The position numbers and the translations under genes are program-made. 64,000 bases of DNA from Bradyrhizobium sp. CCBAU 051011 (GTDB lineage Bacteria; Pseudomonadota; Alphaproteobacteria; Rhizobiales; Xanthobacteraceae): NCBI RefSeq assembly GCF_009930815.1, contig NZ_CP022222.1, forward strand, positions 1,840,501 to 1,904,500, given 5' to 3'. Below, piece by piece: positions 30,197 to 41,869 of the stretch (position 1 is its first letter; each line of letters opens with the position of its first letter). Under the pieces are notes generated by a model. It saw only the letters and a list, made by a program, of their open reading frames with translations, was not told the origin of the DNA and did no database searches.

Positions 30197-31699
30197 CTAC
30201 TCCACAAATGCGAGTGGCCGTGCGACAGATTCGAGCGACTTGCGCTCGGCCGCGATGGCATACCGCCACGCGACGGCAGCGGCCACGATCATCAATGCCG
30301 ACCCGAACAGGTAGCCGGCGAAGACACTGTTGCGCGATCCGGTATCGATCAGCGCGCCGAACAGCGCGGGCCCTGCCACGCCGCCGATGCCTGTTCCGAT
30401 CGCGTAGAACAGCGCAATGGCCAGCGCGCGCACCTCCAGCGGAAACGTCTCGCTGACGGTGAGATAGGCCGCGCTCGCCGCCGGCGAGGCAAAGAAGAAG
30501 ATAACCATCCAGGCGATGGTCTGAGTCTGTGCAGTCAGAACGCCGATCGAGAACAGATAGCCCGACAGCGCGAGCAAAATGCCCGAGACGCCATAGGTTA
30601 CCGTGATCATCATGCGCCGGCCCAGCGTGTCGAACAGGCGGCCGAGCAGCAGAGGTCCCAGGAAATTACCTGCCGCGAAGGGCAAAATGTACCAGCCGAC
30701 ATGGTTGGACGGGATGCCGAAGAAATCGGTCAGTATCAGCGCGAAGGTAAAGAAGATGGCGTTGTAGAAGAACGCCTGCGAGGCCATCAGCACCAATCCG
30801 ACCATCGAACGCTGCCGATAGGTCGTGAACAACGTATGCGCCACCTCACCAAGCGGCGTGTGGGTACGCATCTTCAGCCTGATCTTCGGGAATACCTCAT
30901 CGGCCGGATGATCCGAATGTCGCGTCGACGATCTCTCGATGTCGTCGACAATTGCGTGCGCCTCCTCGGGACGGCCATGAATCATCAGCCAGCGCGGACT
31001 TTCCGGAATCCACATCCGCATCACGAACACGATCAGGCCAAGGGCTGCGCCGATGAAATAGGCCAGCCGCCAGCCGAGATCCGGCGCCAGCACGTTGGGA
31101 TCGAGCAGCACGATAGCGGCGACCGCACCGATCGCAGCGCCGATCCAGAAGCTGCCGTTGATCACGAGATCGGTCCAGCCGCGATAGCGCGCCGGCACCA
31201 GTTCCTGGATGGTCGAATTGATCGCGGTATATTCGCCGCCGATTCCCGCGCCGGTCAGGAAGCGAAACAGCGAGTAACTCGCCACATCCCACGACAGCGC
31301 GGTGGCGGCGGTCGCGGAGAGGTAGACCGCGAGCGTAATGAAGAACAGTTTCTTGCGCCCGATCCGGTCCGTTAGCCAGCCGAAACCGAGGGCACCGAGC
31401 ACGGCGCCGGCGAGATAGGCGCTGTTGGCGAGACCAACATCGAAATTCGAGAATTGCAGCGTCGGGCTTTCCTTCAGCGCGCCCGACAGAGCGCCCGCAA
31501 GGGTGACTTCCAGCCCGTCCAGAATCCAGGTGATGCCGAGCGCGGCCACGACGCGGGTATGAAAACCGCCCCACCGCAAGCAATCGAGCCGCGCAGGTAT
31601 ACTGGTCTCGACGACGCGGTCCTTGTCCTGCGCCGCCGGTGCGGAGATGGAGACATTCTCACTCACTGCCGCACCGTGCCGTATTGCTGTCGGACCCAT
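30197..31699 (-). CDS. MFS transporter (sugar/metabolite porter type)
   Basis: A 500-aa transporter with about 12 membrane helices. The loop 2-3 motif is GWLTDRIGRKK and the second half has LFDTLGRRM, the two MFS signatures. A large central loop (about residues 215-265) is usual for sugar-porter-like and aromatic-acid carriers. ATG 31699 gives a normal-size N-terminus; the frame is open further up but without a membrane function. Translational linkage to otsB suggests a role with trehalose or glucose, but the substrate is not shown by the sequence. Confidence 0.85.
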   Translation of the reverse strand: MGPTAIRHGAAVSENVSISAPAAQDKDRVVETSIPARLDCLRWGGFHTRVVAALGITWILDGLEVTLAGALSGALKESPTLQFSNFDVGLANSAYLAGAVLGALGFGWLTDRIGRKKLFFITLAVYLSATAATALSWDVASYSLFRFLTGAGIGGEYTAINSTIQELVPARYRGWTDLVINGSFWIGAAIGAVAAIVLLDPNVLAPDLGWRLAYFIGAALGLIVFVMRMWIPESPRWLMIHGRPEEAHAIVDDIERSSTRHSDHPADEVFPKIRLKMRTHTPLGEVAHTLFTTYRQRSMVGLVLMASQAFFYNAIFFTFALILTDFFGIPSNHVGWYILPFAAGNFLGPLLLGRLFDTLGRRMMITVTYGVSGILLALSGYLFSIGVLTAQTQTIAWMVIFFFASPAASAAYLTVSETFPLEVRALAIALFYAIGTGIGGVAGPALFGALIDTGSRNSVFAGYLFGSALMIVAAAVAWRYAIAAERKSLESVARPLAFVE

Positions 31700-31891
31700 C
31701 AGATTGGACCAATGAAAAAATACCCCGGAACGCCCCAGCCCCAGGGTTTTCTCGCTCAATTGCGGCAAACATGCTGCCCGCGACCGAGATAACGCCCTCG
31801 GCTGGCAGGGGTTCCGGCGATTCTCGCGCCGCGAAAATGCATAGCTGTCATGGTGTGTCGGGGCGTGCAAGATGCTTGCTGCGGCCTTTCT

Positions 31892-31914
31892 GGGTCATTG
31901 CGAGCGCAGCGAAT
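31892..31914. repeat. half copy of palindromic repeat family A
   Basis: GGGTCATTGCGAGCGCAGCG matches the left arm of the family; no right arm is present. Confidence 0.55.
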
Positions 31915-31972
31915 GAAAGGAACAGAACCATCGACCGACCGTTCTTCGGCGAAACAGCAATGGAGCCGATCA

Positions 31973-32326
31973 ATGGCCGAACGCCGGAAGACCGCGCGTC
32001 CACACAAAACCACGGCGCGCAAGAGCAGCCGCAAGACCACCGCGAAGAAATCATCGCCGAAGCGCTGGTCGCAGCGCGTGACAACGGAAAGCGACGCGCT
32101 CGATCTGAAACGTGGCGTCTTCAAGCAGACCAGCGCCAGGAAGATCGCGGCATCGCTCAAGCGTTCTGCCGAGCATAGTTCGCGCCGCAAGTCCGGCGCC
32201 TATCGCTCGGCGCTATCGATGCTGACCTTCTACATCAACCGCGCGGGCAAGACCTTGCCGAAGACGCAACGCGCACGGCTGGAGCGGGCGAAGGTGGAAT
32301 TGAAACATCAGTTCGGGAGGGAGTAA
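31973..32326 (+). CDS. DUF3175 family protein
   Basis: A 117-aa very basic protein. A Lys/Arg/Thr-rich N-terminal tail (about residues 3-30) precedes the conserved DUF3175 core, recognised by KRWSQRVTTESDALDLKRGV and the later SALSMLTFYINRAGK. The charge hints at nucleic-acid binding, but no function is established. GGAG precedes ATG 31973; longer in-frame forms start at 31850, inside a repeat-rich leader. Confidence 0.75.
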   Translation: MAERRKTARPHKTTARKSSRKTTAKKSSPKRWSQRVTTESDALDLKRGVFKQTSARKIAASLKRSAEHSSRRKSGAYRSALSMLTFYINRAGKTLPKTQRARLERAKVELKHQFGRE

Positions 32327-32365
32327 GTAAGTAAAAGCAGCTCTGGCACGTCAATCAATTCTAGC

Positions 32366-32467
32366 CGTCATACCCCGCGAAGGCGGGGTATCCAGTACGC
32401 CGCTGCTTCTCGATTGATCACAACTGTCTCTGGAATACTGGGTCGCCCGGTCAAGCCGGGCGATGAC
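32366..32467. repeat. inverted repeat, family C (GTCATACCCCGCGAAGGCGG)
   Basis: The left part holds GTCATACCCCGCGAAGGCGG hairpin and TATCCAGTAC; the right part holds GTCGCCCGGTCAAGCCGGGC hairpin and GATGAC. A related element lies at 43577-43647. Placed between the convergent DUF3175 and chemotaxis genes. Confidence 0.65.
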
Positions 32468-32517
32468 AGCGGAGGTCTGGTGACGCTTCCGGCTACGACG
32501 ACCGATTGTAGTCGTCC

Positions 32518-34554
32518 TCACGCCGCCCTGATATTCTCCATGAAGCGGTCGAGCTCTTCGCGCAGCCGCGTGCTTTCGCTCGATAGCGTTCGCGCCGAAT
32601 TCAGCACTTCTTCGGAGGCCGAGCCGGTTTCGGTCGCGCCGCGGTTGACGTGCATGACGTTGGTGGCGGCCTCCTGCGTGCCTTGCGCGACGTTCTGGAC
32701 GCTGCGCGCGATTTCCTGCGTCGCCGAGCTCTGCTGCTCGACGGCGCTCGCGATCGTCGCGGCGATGTCGGAGATTTTTCCGATAGTGCCGCCGATCTCC
32801 TTGATCGCGGCGACCGATTCCTGCGTCGCGCCCTGCATGCCCGTGATGTGATTGGAAATCTCGTCGGTCGCCTTCGCGGTCTGGCTTGCGAGCGATTTGA
32901 CTTCGGAGGCGACCACGGCAAAGCCGCGGCCGGCATCGCCGGCGCGGGCCGCCTCGATGGTGGCGTTCAGCGCCAACAGGTTGGTCTGCTCTGCGATCGC
33001 CGTGATCAGCTTGACGACATCGCCGATCTCCTGCGCGGCGCGCGACAGCTTGCCGATCCGTCCGTCGGTCTGTTCGGCCTGACGGACGGCGGCTTCCGCA
33101 ATCTGGCTGGATTCCTTGACGCGACGCCCGATCTCGTCGACGGAGGCCGACAATTCCTCGGTCGCGGACGCCACCGACTGCATGTTGCTGGAAGCTTCTT
33201 CCGAGGCGCCGGCGACCTGGCTCGACAGGCTCTGGGTGGTTTCCGCCGTCCGCGTCAACTTGCCGGCGGCGGATTCGAGCTGCACGGCCGAGGACGACAC
33301 GTTGGAGACGATGGCACCGACCGCGGCTTCGAACTCATCGGCGAAACGAATGAGTTCGGCGCGGCGCGCGGCGCTCGCCGCCTTGTTCTGAGCTTCCTGT
33401 GTGGCGGCGTCGCGCTCGGCGCGGGCGATCGCCTGCACCTTGAACTCCTCGACCGCGCTCGCCATCTGGCCGAGTTCGTCGTTGCGGCCGAGACCGGGCA
33501 GCACGACTTCGAAATTGCCAGCGGCGAGTTCGCGCATCGCGCTGCACATCGCAATCATCGGCCGGGAAATGCCGGTGCCGAGCAGGAACGCCCAGACGCA
33601 GCCGAGCAGGAAGCCGCCGGCGGCAAGGATCAGGATCAGCTGCTCGGTCTCGCCGATGGTCGCGTTCGATTCGGCTTCGAGCCGCTTCTGATCGGCCAGC
33701 AAATCCGACTTCATCGCGAGCGAGCCCTTGTTGATGGCGGCGGCTGAGTCCGCCATTTCCTGGGTCAGCTCATCGATTTCCTTGGCATTGTCGATCAGCT
33801 TGGCGAGCGATTGCTGGTATTCCGCCAGCATCCCGGAAACTTCCTTGATCCCCTCGCGGATCTTTTCATTGTTCGACGAAATCGCCTTCAGCGAATTCTC
33901 GACGAACTTCAGGCGAGCCAGCGCGCTGGCTGCGACGGTCTTGTCAGAATTGACCACGAACGTATTGGCGAGCGCGGAGACCGCCTGGAACTGCTCGGTC
34001 ACCTTCTTGGCGCCGAGCGTGATCGCCTGCATTTCGTCATCGTCGGCATTGCTCGGGAGATCGTCGAGCTTGTAGCGCAGCGAGTTGCCGGTGCGCGTGA
34101 GCTGGTTCTGCGTGATGCGCGCGCTCTCGTCCTTGACCTTGACGATATCGGCGAAAATCTTGGTGAAGGTGCGGAACTCGCGCTCGAGCTTGGCGACCTG
34201 CTCGAGCCGGGTCGGGTTGGTGGTGCCCTTCATCGAGGCGATGATCGCATCTTTCAGGCCGGCCTCGGCTGATAGCGCCGCCTTGCCGTCCTCTTCCTTG
34301 CCCGTCGCCACGAAATAGCGGGCGAGCGAGCGATAGGAAATCAGTTCGCGATCGATGTCGCGCGACAGGTCGGCCTCCTGCACGCTGCGCCGGTAAGACT
34401 CCACGCCGGCAGAAACATGTTCGAATCCGAGATAGGCAAACCCCATGCTGGCGGCCGAAATCGCCAGCACGACGGCAAAGCCGAGCATGATCTTGGCGCG
34501 GAACCGCAGGGTCGGGATCTTGAAAGACGAGCCGCTACGCTTCGAAAATCGCAC
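32518..34554 (-). CDS. methyl-accepting chemotaxis protein
   Basis: A 678-aa inner-membrane receptor. An N-terminal membrane helix (about residues 20-38, [20 protein letters not shown]) leads to a long helical periplasmic domain (about 40-300) of the helical-bimodular type, a second membrane helix ([20 protein letters not shown]), a HAMP segment, and the cytoplasmic signalling hairpin with [20 protein letters not shown]. Start GTG 34554 follows a G-rich site; no ATG gives a better N-terminus. It relays ligand binding to CheA. The ligand is unknown, and it has no partner genes nearby. Confidence 0.9.
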   Translation of the reverse strand: MRFSKRSGSSFKIPTLRFRAKIMLGFAVVLAISAASMGFAYLGFEHVSAGVESYRRSVQEADLSRDIDRELISYRSLARYFVATGKEEDGKAALSAEAGLKDAIIASMKGTTNPTRLEQVAKLEREFRTFTKIFADIVKVKDESARITQNQLTRTGNSLRYKLDDLPSNADDDEMQAITLGAKKVTEQFQAVSALANTFVVNSDKTVAASALARLKFVENSLKAISSNNEKIREGIKEVSGMLAEYQQSLAKLIDNAKEIDELTQEMADSAAAINKGSLAMKSDLLADQKRLEAESNATIGETEQLILILAAGGFLLGCVWAFLLGTGISRPMIAMCSAMRELAAGNFEVVLPGLGRNDELGQMASAVEEFKVQAIARAERDAATQEAQNKAASAARRAELIRFADEFEAAVGAIVSNVSSSAVQLESAAGKLTRTAETTQSLSSQVAGASEEASSNMQSVASATEELSASVDEIGRRVKESSQIAEAAVRQAEQTDGRIGKLSRAAQEIGDVVKLITAIAEQTNLLALNATIEAARAGDAGRGFAVVASEVKSLASQTAKATDEISNHITGMQGATQESVAAIKEIGGTIGKISDIAATIASAVEQQSSATQEIARSVQNVAQGTQEAATNVMHVNRGATETGSASEEVLNSARTLSSESTRLREELDRFMENIRAA

Positions 34555-34675
34555 GTCACCCCCCGTTTTCGTTCTGAAAAACAGGCATCGGAGACCCCCG
34601 CCCCCGATCCGGTGCGCAAACTTAAGGCAGAATGGATAAAGGTGCGTAAATCCGGGAAAGATTGGCAAGGGGTGC

Positions 34676-34829
34676 TTACACCCTCCCCTGGAGGGGGAGG
34701 GTCGACGCGAAGCGGCGGGGTGGGGTGACGGTCTCTCCACATCCAACGGTGCCCGAGTGGAGAGATCACCCCACCCCGTTTCGCATTTTCGCTTCGCTCC
34801 ATGCGAACCGACCTCCTCCTCCAGGGGTA
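34676..34829. repeat. G-rich inverted repeat (CACCCTCCCCTGGAGGGGGA type)
   Basis: CACCCTCCCCTGGAGGGGGA and GCGGGGTGGGGTGA on the left are mirrored by TCACCCCACCCCGTTTCGC and CCTCCTCCTCCAGGGG on the right. It lies in the 415-bp gap (34555-34969) between the chemotaxis gene and coxS; the rest of that gap shows no gene. Confidence 0.65.
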
Positions 34830-34969
34830 AGAAGAATTCGCATCGCAAGTTTTTCGCGCGCTTTCCGCGAATGTCATCACAATGACAGGGCCACCCAAAA
34901 TCCTAGTTGCAAGTTCCCTCGCCGCTGTTTCTAATTGGAATAATTATAAAACATCGGGAGGTACCACGC

Positions 34970-35455
<486 letters not shown>

Positions 35456-35539
35456 AAGCCGCGGACGGCAAACTTCGAATTCAATACCGCGTTTCGAAAA
35501 GGAACAGCGGAAACAATATTCCGGTCGGGAGGACAGGAC

Positions 35540-37879
35540 ATGGGCGTTGAAGGCATTGGCGCAAGCGTCGTGCGCAAGGAAGACCGCCGTTTCATTACCG
35601 GCAAAGGACGCTACGTCGACGACATCAAGCTGGTGGGCATGACCCACGCACACTTCATCCGCAGCCCGCACGCGCATGCGAAGATCAAAAGCATCGACAC
35701 GTCAGAGGCGATGAAGATGCCGGGCGTGGTCGGCGTGCTGACCGGCCAGCAACTCGTCGACGACAAGATCGGCAATCTGATCTGCGGCTGGGCCATCACC
35801 TCCAAGGACGGCACCGGCATGAAGATGGGCGCATGGCCGGCGATGGCGCCGGAGACCGTGCGCTTCGTCGGCCAGGCCGTCGCGGTCGTGATCGCGGAAA
35901 CCAAGAACCTGGCGAGGGACGCGGCCGAGGCTGTCGTCGTTACTTACGAGGAATTGCCTGCCGTTCACGACATCCGCGCCGCGATCGCGCCAGGCGCGCC
36001 GCAATTGCACCCGGAAGCGCCGGGCAACGTGATCTACGACTGGACCATCGGCGACGAAGGCGCGACCGATGCCGCCTTCAAGTCGGCGGCCAATGTCATC
36101 TCGCTCGACATCACCAACAACCGCCTGGTGCCGAATGCGATGGAGCCGCGCGCGGCGATTGCGGAATATAACGAGCCGGAAGAGCATTTTACGCTCTACA
36201 CGACCTCGCAGAATCCGCATGTCGCCCGCCTCGTGCTGTCGGCGTTCTACAACATCGCGCAGGAGCACAAGCTGCGCGTGGTGGCTCCCGACGTCGGCGG
36301 CGGCTTCGGCTCAAAAATCTTCATCTATCCCGAAGAGATGGTGGCGCTGTGGGCCTCCAAGAAGGTCGGGCGGCCGGTGAAATGGACCGGCGACCGTACC
36401 GAGGCCTTCCTGACCGATGCCCACGGCCGCGACCACCTCACAAAGGCGGAGATGGCGCTCGACAAGGACAACAAGATCACCGGTTTGCGCGTAAAGACCT
36501 ACGCCAATCTCGGCGGCTACATGTCGCTGTTCTCTTCGTCGGTGCCGACCTATCTCTATGCGACGCTGCTGTCGGGGCAGTACAACATCCCCAACATCTT
36601 CGCCGAGGTAATCAGCGTCTACACCAACACCGTGCCGGTCGATGCCTACCGCGGCGCGGGCCGTCCCGAAGCGAGTTTCGTGGTGGAGCGATTGGTGGAG
36701 ACGGCGGCGCGGCAGTTGAAGGTCGATCCGGCCGAGTTGCGGAAGAAGAATTTCATCACGCAATTCCCGCACCAGACGCCCGTCATCATGGCCTATGACA
36801 TCGGCGACTTCCATGCCTCGCTCGATGCGGCGATGAAGGCGATCGACTATGCCGGGTTCCCAGTCCGCAAGGCAACGGCCAAGTCCGAAGGCAAGCTGCG
36901 CGGCATCGGCATCTCCTGCTACATCGAGGCCTGCGGCATCGCGCCCTCAAAGGCGGTCGGCAGCCTCGGCGCCGGCGTCGGTCTATGGGAATCCGCCGAA
37001 GTCCGCGTCAATCCGGTCGGCACCATCGAGATCCTGACGGGATCGCACAGCCACGGCCAGGGCCATGAGACGACGTTCTGCCAGTTGGTGGCCGAACGTC
37101 TCGGCATCCCGATCAGCCAGGTCTCGATCGTCCATGGCGACACTGACAAGGTTCAGTTCGGCATGGGCACCTATGGCTCGCGCTCGGCGGCCGTGGGTCT
37201 CACCGCGATCCTGAAGGCGATGGAGAAGGTCGAGGCCAAGGCCAAGAAGATCGCGGCCCATCAGCTCGAGGCATCCGAGAACGACATCGTGATCGAGAAC
37301 GGCGAGTTCAAGGTCACCGGCACCGATAAGTCGCTTGCGCTGCCGATGGTCGCGCTCGCCGCCTACACCGCGCACAATCTGCCTGATGGGATGGAGCCCG
37401 GCCTGAAGGAAGGCGCGTTCTACGACCCGACCAACTTCACCTTCCCGGCCGGCGCCTATATCTGCGAAATGGAAGTCGACGCCGCCACCGGCAAGACGTC
37501 CTTCGTCAACTTCGTGGCGGCGGACGATTTCGGCCGGCTGATCAATCCGATGATCGTCGAAGGCCAGGTCCATGGCGGTCTCGCCCAGGGCATCGGCCAG
37601 GCGCTGCTTGAAAACGCGGCCTACGATACATCGGGCCAGCTTCTGACGGCCTCGTTCATGGACTACGCGATGCCGCGGGCGGACGATCTGCCATCGTTCA
37701 AGCTATCGCACACCACGACGCTGTGTCCGGGCAATCCACTCGGCGTCAAGGGCTGCGGCGAGGCCGGTGCGATCGGTGCATCGGCTGCCGTCATCAACGC
37801 CATCACGGATGCCATCGGCAATAACAAGCTGGAAATGCCCGCGACGCCCGATCGCGTCTGGCATGCGATTCACGGTTGA
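35540..37879 (+). CDS. coxL: aerobic CO dehydrogenase-type large subunit, form II (xanthine-oxidase family)
   Basis: A 779-aa molybdopterin subunit. The active-site loop reads AYRGAGR (residues 369-375, 36644-36664), the mark of form II; true CO dehydrogenases (form I) read AYXCSFR. So CO is an uncertain substrate: form II enzymes may oxidise other small molecules. Molybdopterin-binding markers ([27 protein letters not shown]) are intact. It lies between coxS and coxM. Maturation would need a MoxR/vWA pair, and one exists elsewhere in the window. Confidence 0.92.
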   Translation: MGVEGIGASVVRKEDRRFITGKGRYVDDIKLVGMTHAHFIRSPHAHAKIKSIDTSEAMKMPGVVGVLTGQQLVDDKIGNLICGWAITSKDGTGMKMGAWPAMAPETVRFVGQAVAVVIAETKNLARDAAEAVVVTYEELPAVHDIRAAIAPGAPQLHPEAPGNVIYDWTIGDEGATDAAFKSAANVISLDITNNRLVPNAMEPRAAIAEYNEPEEHFTLYTTSQNPHVARLVLSAFYNIAQEHKLRVVAPDVGGGFGSKIFIYPEEMVALWASKKVGRPVKWTGDRTEAFLTDAHGRDHLTKAEMALDKDNKITGLRVKTYANLGGYMSLFSSSVPTYLYATLLSGQYNIPNIFAEVISVYTNTVPVDAYRGAGRPEASFVVERLVETAARQLKVDPAELRKKNFITQFPHQTPVIMAYDIGDFHASLDAAMKAIDYAGFPVRKATAKSEGKLRGIGISCYIEACGIAPSKAVGSLGAGVGLWESAEVRVNPVGTIEILTGSHSHGQGHETTFCQLVAERLGIPISQVSIVHGDTDKVQFGMGTYGSRSAAVGLTAILKAMEKVEAKAKKIAAHQLEASENDIVIENGEFKVTGTDKSLALPMVALAAYTAHNLPDGMEPGLKEGAFYDPTNFTFPAGAYICEMEVDAATGKTSFVNFVAADDFGRLINPMIVEGQVHGGLAQGIGQALLENAAYDTSGQLLTASFMDYAMPRADDLPSFKLSHTTTLCPGNPLGVKGCGEAGAIGASAAVINAITDAIGNNKLEMPATPDRVWHAIHG

Positions 37880-37894
37880 GAGGGAGGAAGCACC

Positions 37895-38695
37895 ATGTAC
37901 CAGACCACCTATCACCGCCCCTCCTCGATCGACGAAGCGGCGGCCGCGTTCGCCAAGGGCTCGGACTCCAAATACCTGGCCGGCGGCCACACGCTGATCC
38001 CCGTGATGAAACAGCGGCTGGCTTCGCCATCCGACGTGATCGATCTCGGCAAGATCAAGGAGCTGGTCGGCATCGAGGCATCGGGCGATGCGCTGACCAT
38101 CAAGGCGGCCACGACCTATTACGACATCATGCAAAACGCCGATGTTAAAAAGTCGATCCCGGCTATCGCCTACCTCACCTCGGTGCTCGGCGACCCCGCC
38201 GTGCGCCATCGCGGCACCATCGGCGGCTCGATCGCCAACAACGATCCGGCGGCGGATTTTCCCGCCGCCCTGGTCTCGCTCGACGCCACCGTGAAGACCA
38301 ACAAGCGGTCGATTTCGGCCGATGACTTCTTCAAGGGCCTGTTCACGACGGCCCTTGAGGACGGCGAGATCATCACCGCGGTGTCGTTCCCGATCCCCGC
38401 CAAGGCCGGCTACGCCAAGATGCGGCATCCGGCCTCGCGCTTCGCGCTGACCGGCGTGTTCGTCACCAAGACCAAGGCCGGTGACGTCCGCGTCGCGGCG
38501 ACCGGCGCATCGCAGGACGGCGTCATGCGGGTGCCGGCGATCGAGTCGGCGCTGAAGGCCAACTGGTCGGCGGGCGCGATCGACGGCGTCACGATTTCCG
38601 CCGACGGCATGATCAGCGATATTCACGGCACGTCGGATTATCGCGCCAACCTGGTGAAAGTGATGGCACAACGCGCCGTGGACGCCGCGGGCTGA
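37895..38695 (+). CDS. coxM: aerobic CO dehydrogenase-type medium subunit, FAD-binding
   Basis: A 266-aa FAD subunit of the three-part enzyme. The FAD-binding stretch AGGHTLIPVMK and the later GTIGGSIANNDPAADFPAAL are typical. It completes the S-L-M set and is 15 bp from coxL with GAGGGAGGAAGCACC before the ATG. Shorter than the roughly 288 aa of form I CoxM, as is common in form II. Confidence 0.92.
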   Translation: MYQTTYHRPSSIDEAAAAFAKGSDSKYLAGGHTLIPVMKQRLASPSDVIDLGKIKELVGIEASGDALTIKAATTYYDIMQNADVKKSIPAIAYLTSVLGDPAVRHRGTIGGSIANNDPAADFPAALVSLDATVKTNKRSISADDFFKGLFTTALEDGEIITAVSFPIPAKAGYAKMRHPASRFALTGVFVTKTKAGDVRVAATGASQDGVMRVPAIESALKANWSAGAIDGVTISADGMISDIHGTSDYRANLVKVMAQRAVDAAG

Positions 38696-38860
38696 TAGCG
38701 CCTAGACACAACTTCCACTCGAGGCGGCGTGCAGCGATGCGCGCCGCTTTCGCATTTTTGGTCCGATTCTCGGCAAAAGAAGCTTGCCACGCTATCGCTT
38801 CGGCGGGACAATTTAGCTAATCAACTAATTAAGACGCGTCCGCCTTGGGAGAGAAAACAA

Positions 38861-39967
38861 GTGCTCGACAAACCAGCCACCCAATCCGCTACCCGCACCT
38901 CCGGCCCGCTTGCCGGCTTCCGCATCGTCGAATTCGCCGGCATCGGCCCGGGTCCGTTCGCCTGCATGATGCTGGCCGACATGGGCGCGGAGGTCGTGAC
39001 GCTTGATCGCGTCGGCGCGAAGAAGAATTTGAAATCGGTGGCGGGGCGCGGCCGCAAGGTCGTCGAGCTCGATTTGAAGGACAAGGCCGCGGTCGCACAG
39101 GTGCTCGACTTGCTCGCCAACGCCGACGCACTGATCGAAGGTTTTCGTCCGGGCGTGATGGAGCGGCTGGGCCTCGGCCCCGATGTGGTGATGGCGCGCA
39201 ATCCGCGCCTGGTGTTCGGTCGCATGACCGGCTGGGGCCAGGAAGGTCCGCTGGCGCACGCCGCCGGCCATGACATCAACTACATCTCGGTGACTGGCGC
39301 GCTCGCGGCGATCGGCACCAAGGAAAAACCGGTGCCGCCGCTCAATCTGGTCGGCGACTTCGGCGGCGGCGCGCTCTATCTCGTGGTCGGCGTGCTGGCG
39401 GCGCTGCTCGAAGCGTCGAAATCCGGCAAGGGCCAGGTGGTGGATGCCGCCATGTGCGACGGCGCGGCATCATTGATGTCGATGTTCTTCGACATGACCG
39501 CGGTCGGCCGCTGGGTCGAAGGCCGCGAACAGAATTTTCTCGACGGCGGCGCGCATTTCTACGGCATCTACGAATGCTCCTGCGGCAATTTCATTTCGAT
39601 CGGCTCGATCGAACCGCAGTTCTACGCGCTGCTGCGCCAGCACGCCGGCCTCACCGACGCCGATTTCGACGCGCAGATGGACCGCAAGGCATGGCCCGGC
39701 CTGAAGGACAAGCTGACGAACGTATTCAAGAGCAAGAGCCGCGAGGACTGGTGCAAGATCATGGAAGGCACCGACATCTGCTTCGCGCCGATCCTGACCA
39801 TGGCCGAAGCGCCGAAGCACCCGCACAACGCCGCGCGCAACATTTTCGTCGAGCGCCACGGCGTGACGCAACCGGCACCCGCGCCGCGGTTTTCGCGGAC
39901 GCCCTCGGCGATCAGGGATGCGGAGAAGGCGGATATCGGGGAATTGACGAGCGCGTGGAAGCAGTAG
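38861..39967 (+). CDS. CaiB/BaiF-family CoA transferase (AMACR-like)
   Basis: A 368-aa class III CoA-transferase fold protein, closest in pattern to alpha-methylacyl-CoA racemase: [20 protein letters not shown] near the N-terminus, then the active Asp region in [15 protein letters not shown]. Such proteins either move CoA between acids or racemise 2-methylacyl-CoA. Start GTG 38861 with GGGAGAG upstream; earlier in-frame starts (38729) run through a non-coding leader. It follows coxM by 165 bp. Its exact reaction is open. Confidence 0.82.
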   Translation: MLDKPATQSATRTSGPLAGFRIVEFAGIGPGPFACMMLADMGAEVVTLDRVGAKKNLKSVAGRGRKVVELDLKDKAAVAQVLDLLANADALIEGFRPGVMERLGLGPDVVMARNPRLVFGRMTGWGQEGPLAHAAGHDINYISVTGALAAIGTKEKPVPPLNLVGDFGGGALYLVVGVLAALLEASKSGKGQVVDAAMCDGAASLMSMFFDMTAVGRWVEGREQNFLDGGAHFYGIYECSCGNFISIGSIEPQFYALLRQHAGLTDADFDAQMDRKAWPGLKDKLTNVFKSKSREDWCKIMEGTDICFAPILTMAEAPKHPHNAARNIFVERHGVTQPAPAPRFSRTPSAIRDAEKADIGELTSAWKQ

Positions 39968-39978
39968 CGTAACCTCCT

Positions 39979-40063
39979 CGTCATTGCGAGGAGCGAAGCG
40001 ACGAAGCAATCCATCCTTGCGCTTGCGGCGCGATGGATTGCTTCGCTTCGCTCGCAATGACGG
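39979..40063. repeat. palindromic repeat family A
   Basis: CGTCATTGCGAGGAGCGAAG (continuing to CGACGAAGCAATCCAT) pairs with ATGGATTGCTTCGCTTCGCT and ends CGCAATGACGG. It separates the convergent CoA-transferase and hpd genes and can form a long stem. Confidence 0.85.
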
Positions 40064-40064
40064 A

Positions 40065-41183
40065 TCAGGCCGCGTTCCCCACCTTCAGCACACCACGGCG
40101 AATCTGATCCTCCTCGATCGATTCGAACAGCGCCTTGAAATTGCCCTCGCCGAACCCGTCGTCGCCCTTGCGCTGGATGAATTCGAAGAAGATCGGCCCG
40201 ATCGCATTCGCCGAAAAGATCTGCAGCAGCACCTTGGTGTGGCCGCCGTCGACGACGCCCTCGCCGTCAATCAGAATGCCGTCGCGCTGCAAGCGGACGA
40301 CGTCCTCGCCATGCTGCGGCAGCCGCGCGTCGATCTTCTCAAAGTAAGTATCGGGCGGCGACGGCATGAACGGCAATCCCGCCTCGCGCAGCGTCTCTAC
40401 GGTGCGGTAGATATCCCGCGCGCCGCAGGCGATGTGCTGGATGCCCTCGCCGCGGTAGATGTTGAGATACTCCTCGATCTGCCCGGAATCGCCGGCGTCC
40501 TCGTTGATCGGAATCCGGATCTTGCCGTCGGGACTCGTGAGCGCGCGCGAGAACAGGCCGGAGGCGCGACCCTCGATGTCGAAGAAGCGGATCTGTCGGA
40601 AGTTGAAAAGCTTTTCGTAGAAGCCGGTCCACACATCCATGCGGCCGCGATGGACGTTGTGGGTGAGGTGATCGATGTAATAGAGCCCGGCGCCTGATGG
40701 ACGCGGGTTCTTTTCGCCAAGCCATTCAAACTCGATGTCATAAGCCGAGCCCTTGGCGCCGTAACGATCCACGAAATAGAGCAGACTGCCGCCGATGCCC
40801 TTGATCGCGGGAACATCGAGCGTCTTCTGCGGCGCGGGGATATCGGCCGCCTCCGCGCCGAGCGAGAGCGCCCGCTCATAGGCCTGCTTCGCATCGACGA
40901 CGCGAAACGCCATCGACGGCGCGCAAGGCCCGTGCGCGGCGACGAAGCCATGGCCATGGGTGCCGGGCTCCTCGTTGACGAGGTAATTGATGTCGCCCTG
41001 GCGATAAACCGTGATCTTCTTGGACCTGTGGCGCGCGACCGGCGCGTAGCCCATCAGGCGGAATAGCGCGTGCAGTTCTTCGGGTTGCGGGTGCGCATAT
41101 TCGACGAACTCGAAACCGTCGGTGCCCATCGGGTTGTCGGCGCTGATGGTGGCGGCCGGCGCGTCGTGCGGAAACGGACCCAT
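40065..41183 (-). CDS. hpd: 4-hydroxyphenylpyruvate dioxygenase
   Basis: A 372-aa non-haem iron(II) enzyme that turns 4-hydroxyphenylpyruvate into homogentisate, the second step of tyrosine breakdown. The C-terminal glyoxalase-like domain carries the iron-binding residues: His in IDHLTHNVH, His in GIQHIACG and Glu in GPIFFEFIQRK. Family length. ATG 41183 has GGGAG upstream and matches the usual start; longer reading upstream overlaps the divergent regulator. It is divergent from an Lrp-type gene that probably controls it. Homogentisate is passed to HmgA, encoded nearby. Confidence 0.95.
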   Translation of the reverse strand: MGPFPHDAPAATISADNPMGTDGFEFVEYAHPQPEELHALFRLMGYAPVARHRSKKITVYRQGDINYLVNEEPGTHGHGFVAAHGPCAPSMAFRVVDAKQAYERALSLGAEAADIPAPQKTLDVPAIKGIGGSLLYFVDRYGAKGSAYDIEFEWLGEKNPRPSGAGLYYIDHLTHNVHRGRMDVWTGFYEKLFNFRQIRFFDIEGRASGLFSRALTSPDGKIRIPINEDAGDSGQIEEYLNIYRGEGIQHIACGARDIYRTVETLREAGLPFMPSPPDTYFEKIDARLPQHGEDVVRLQRDGILIDGEGVVDGGHTKVLLQIFSANAIGPIFFEFIQRKGDDGFGEGNFKALFESIEEDQIRRGVLKVGNAA

Positions 41184-41306
41184 GGCGAAATCTCCCGAAA
41201 ATTGATCTGGCTCAATATCGGTCGAAACGGACGCAAAGTGCATGCAAAGGAGGGCGCATTCGGCTATCATGGCGCACAATCCGTGCATCAAGCCGGTAAT
41301 TTACGC

Positions 41307-41774
41307 ATGATCTCCGTAGACGCCTTCGACCTCAAAATGCTGGCCGCGCTGCAGGACGACGGCCGGCTGACCAACCAGCAACTGGCCGACCTCGTCGGCC
41401 TCTCCGCCTCGCAATGCTCGCGGCGGCGCATGCGGCTGGAGGAAGAAAAGGTCATCGCAGGCTATCACGCCGACCTCGCCGGCGAGGCGCTCGGCTTCAA
41501 CCTGATCGCCTTCGTCCACATCACCCTGGCGACGCATTCGCCCGACAACGCCAAGAAATTCCGCGAACTGGTCAACCGCGTCGATGATATCCAGGAGGCC
41601 TACTCGCTCACCGGCGATGCCGACTACGTGCTGAAGGTCGTGCTGCGCGACCTCAAGGACCTCTCCGGCCTCGTCAACGATGTGCTGATGCCGCACCAGA
41701 GCGTCGCGCATGTGCGCTCGTCGATCGTGCTCGACCGGCTGAAGGAGAGTTCGAGGCTGCCGTTACGCGGCTAG
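41307..41774 (+). CDS. Lrp/AsnC-family regulator
   Basis: A 155-aa regulator: helix-turn-helix with LTNQQLADLVGLSASQCSRRR (about residues 20-40) and a C-terminal RAM domain with YSLTGDADYVLKVVL. ATG 41307 was chosen; the longer reading to 41070 enters the hpd gene on the other strand. It sits head to head with hpd across 123 bp, so control of tyrosine catabolism is likely (inferred). Confidence 0.87.
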   Translation: MISVDAFDLKMLAALQDDGRLTNQQLADLVGLSASQCSRRRMRLEEEKVIAGYHADLAGEALGFNLIAFVHITLATHSPDNAKKFRELVNRVDDIQEAYSLTGDADYVLKVVLRDLKDLSGLVNDVLMPHQSVAHVRSSIVLDRLKESSRLPLRG

Positions 41775-41869
41775 ATCCGGACCGCATGGCCAAATTCGAG
41801 GGAAATTCGTCATTCGCGTTTTCCGTCCGATTTGCGATGATGCGACAGCAAATCACTCACGAGACGACC

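Noticed and set aside
29876..31375. Plus-strand frame of 499 codons opposite the MFS and otsB genes
   Set aside because: Arg/Gln/His-rich composition of an antisense shadow; the minus-strand genes have full motifs.
31892..31914. A possible ncRNA or attachment site in the leader before the DUF3175 gene
   Set aside because: It is just a half copy of palindromic family A without a partner arm.
34676..34829. CRISPR-like repeats in the gap before coxS
   Set aside because: Only one inverted pair is present, with no regular spacers or repeated direct units.
41070..41306. Longer start for the Lrp regulator at 41070
   Set aside because: The added part overlaps the hpd start on the other strand; ATG 41307 gives the normal family N-terminus.
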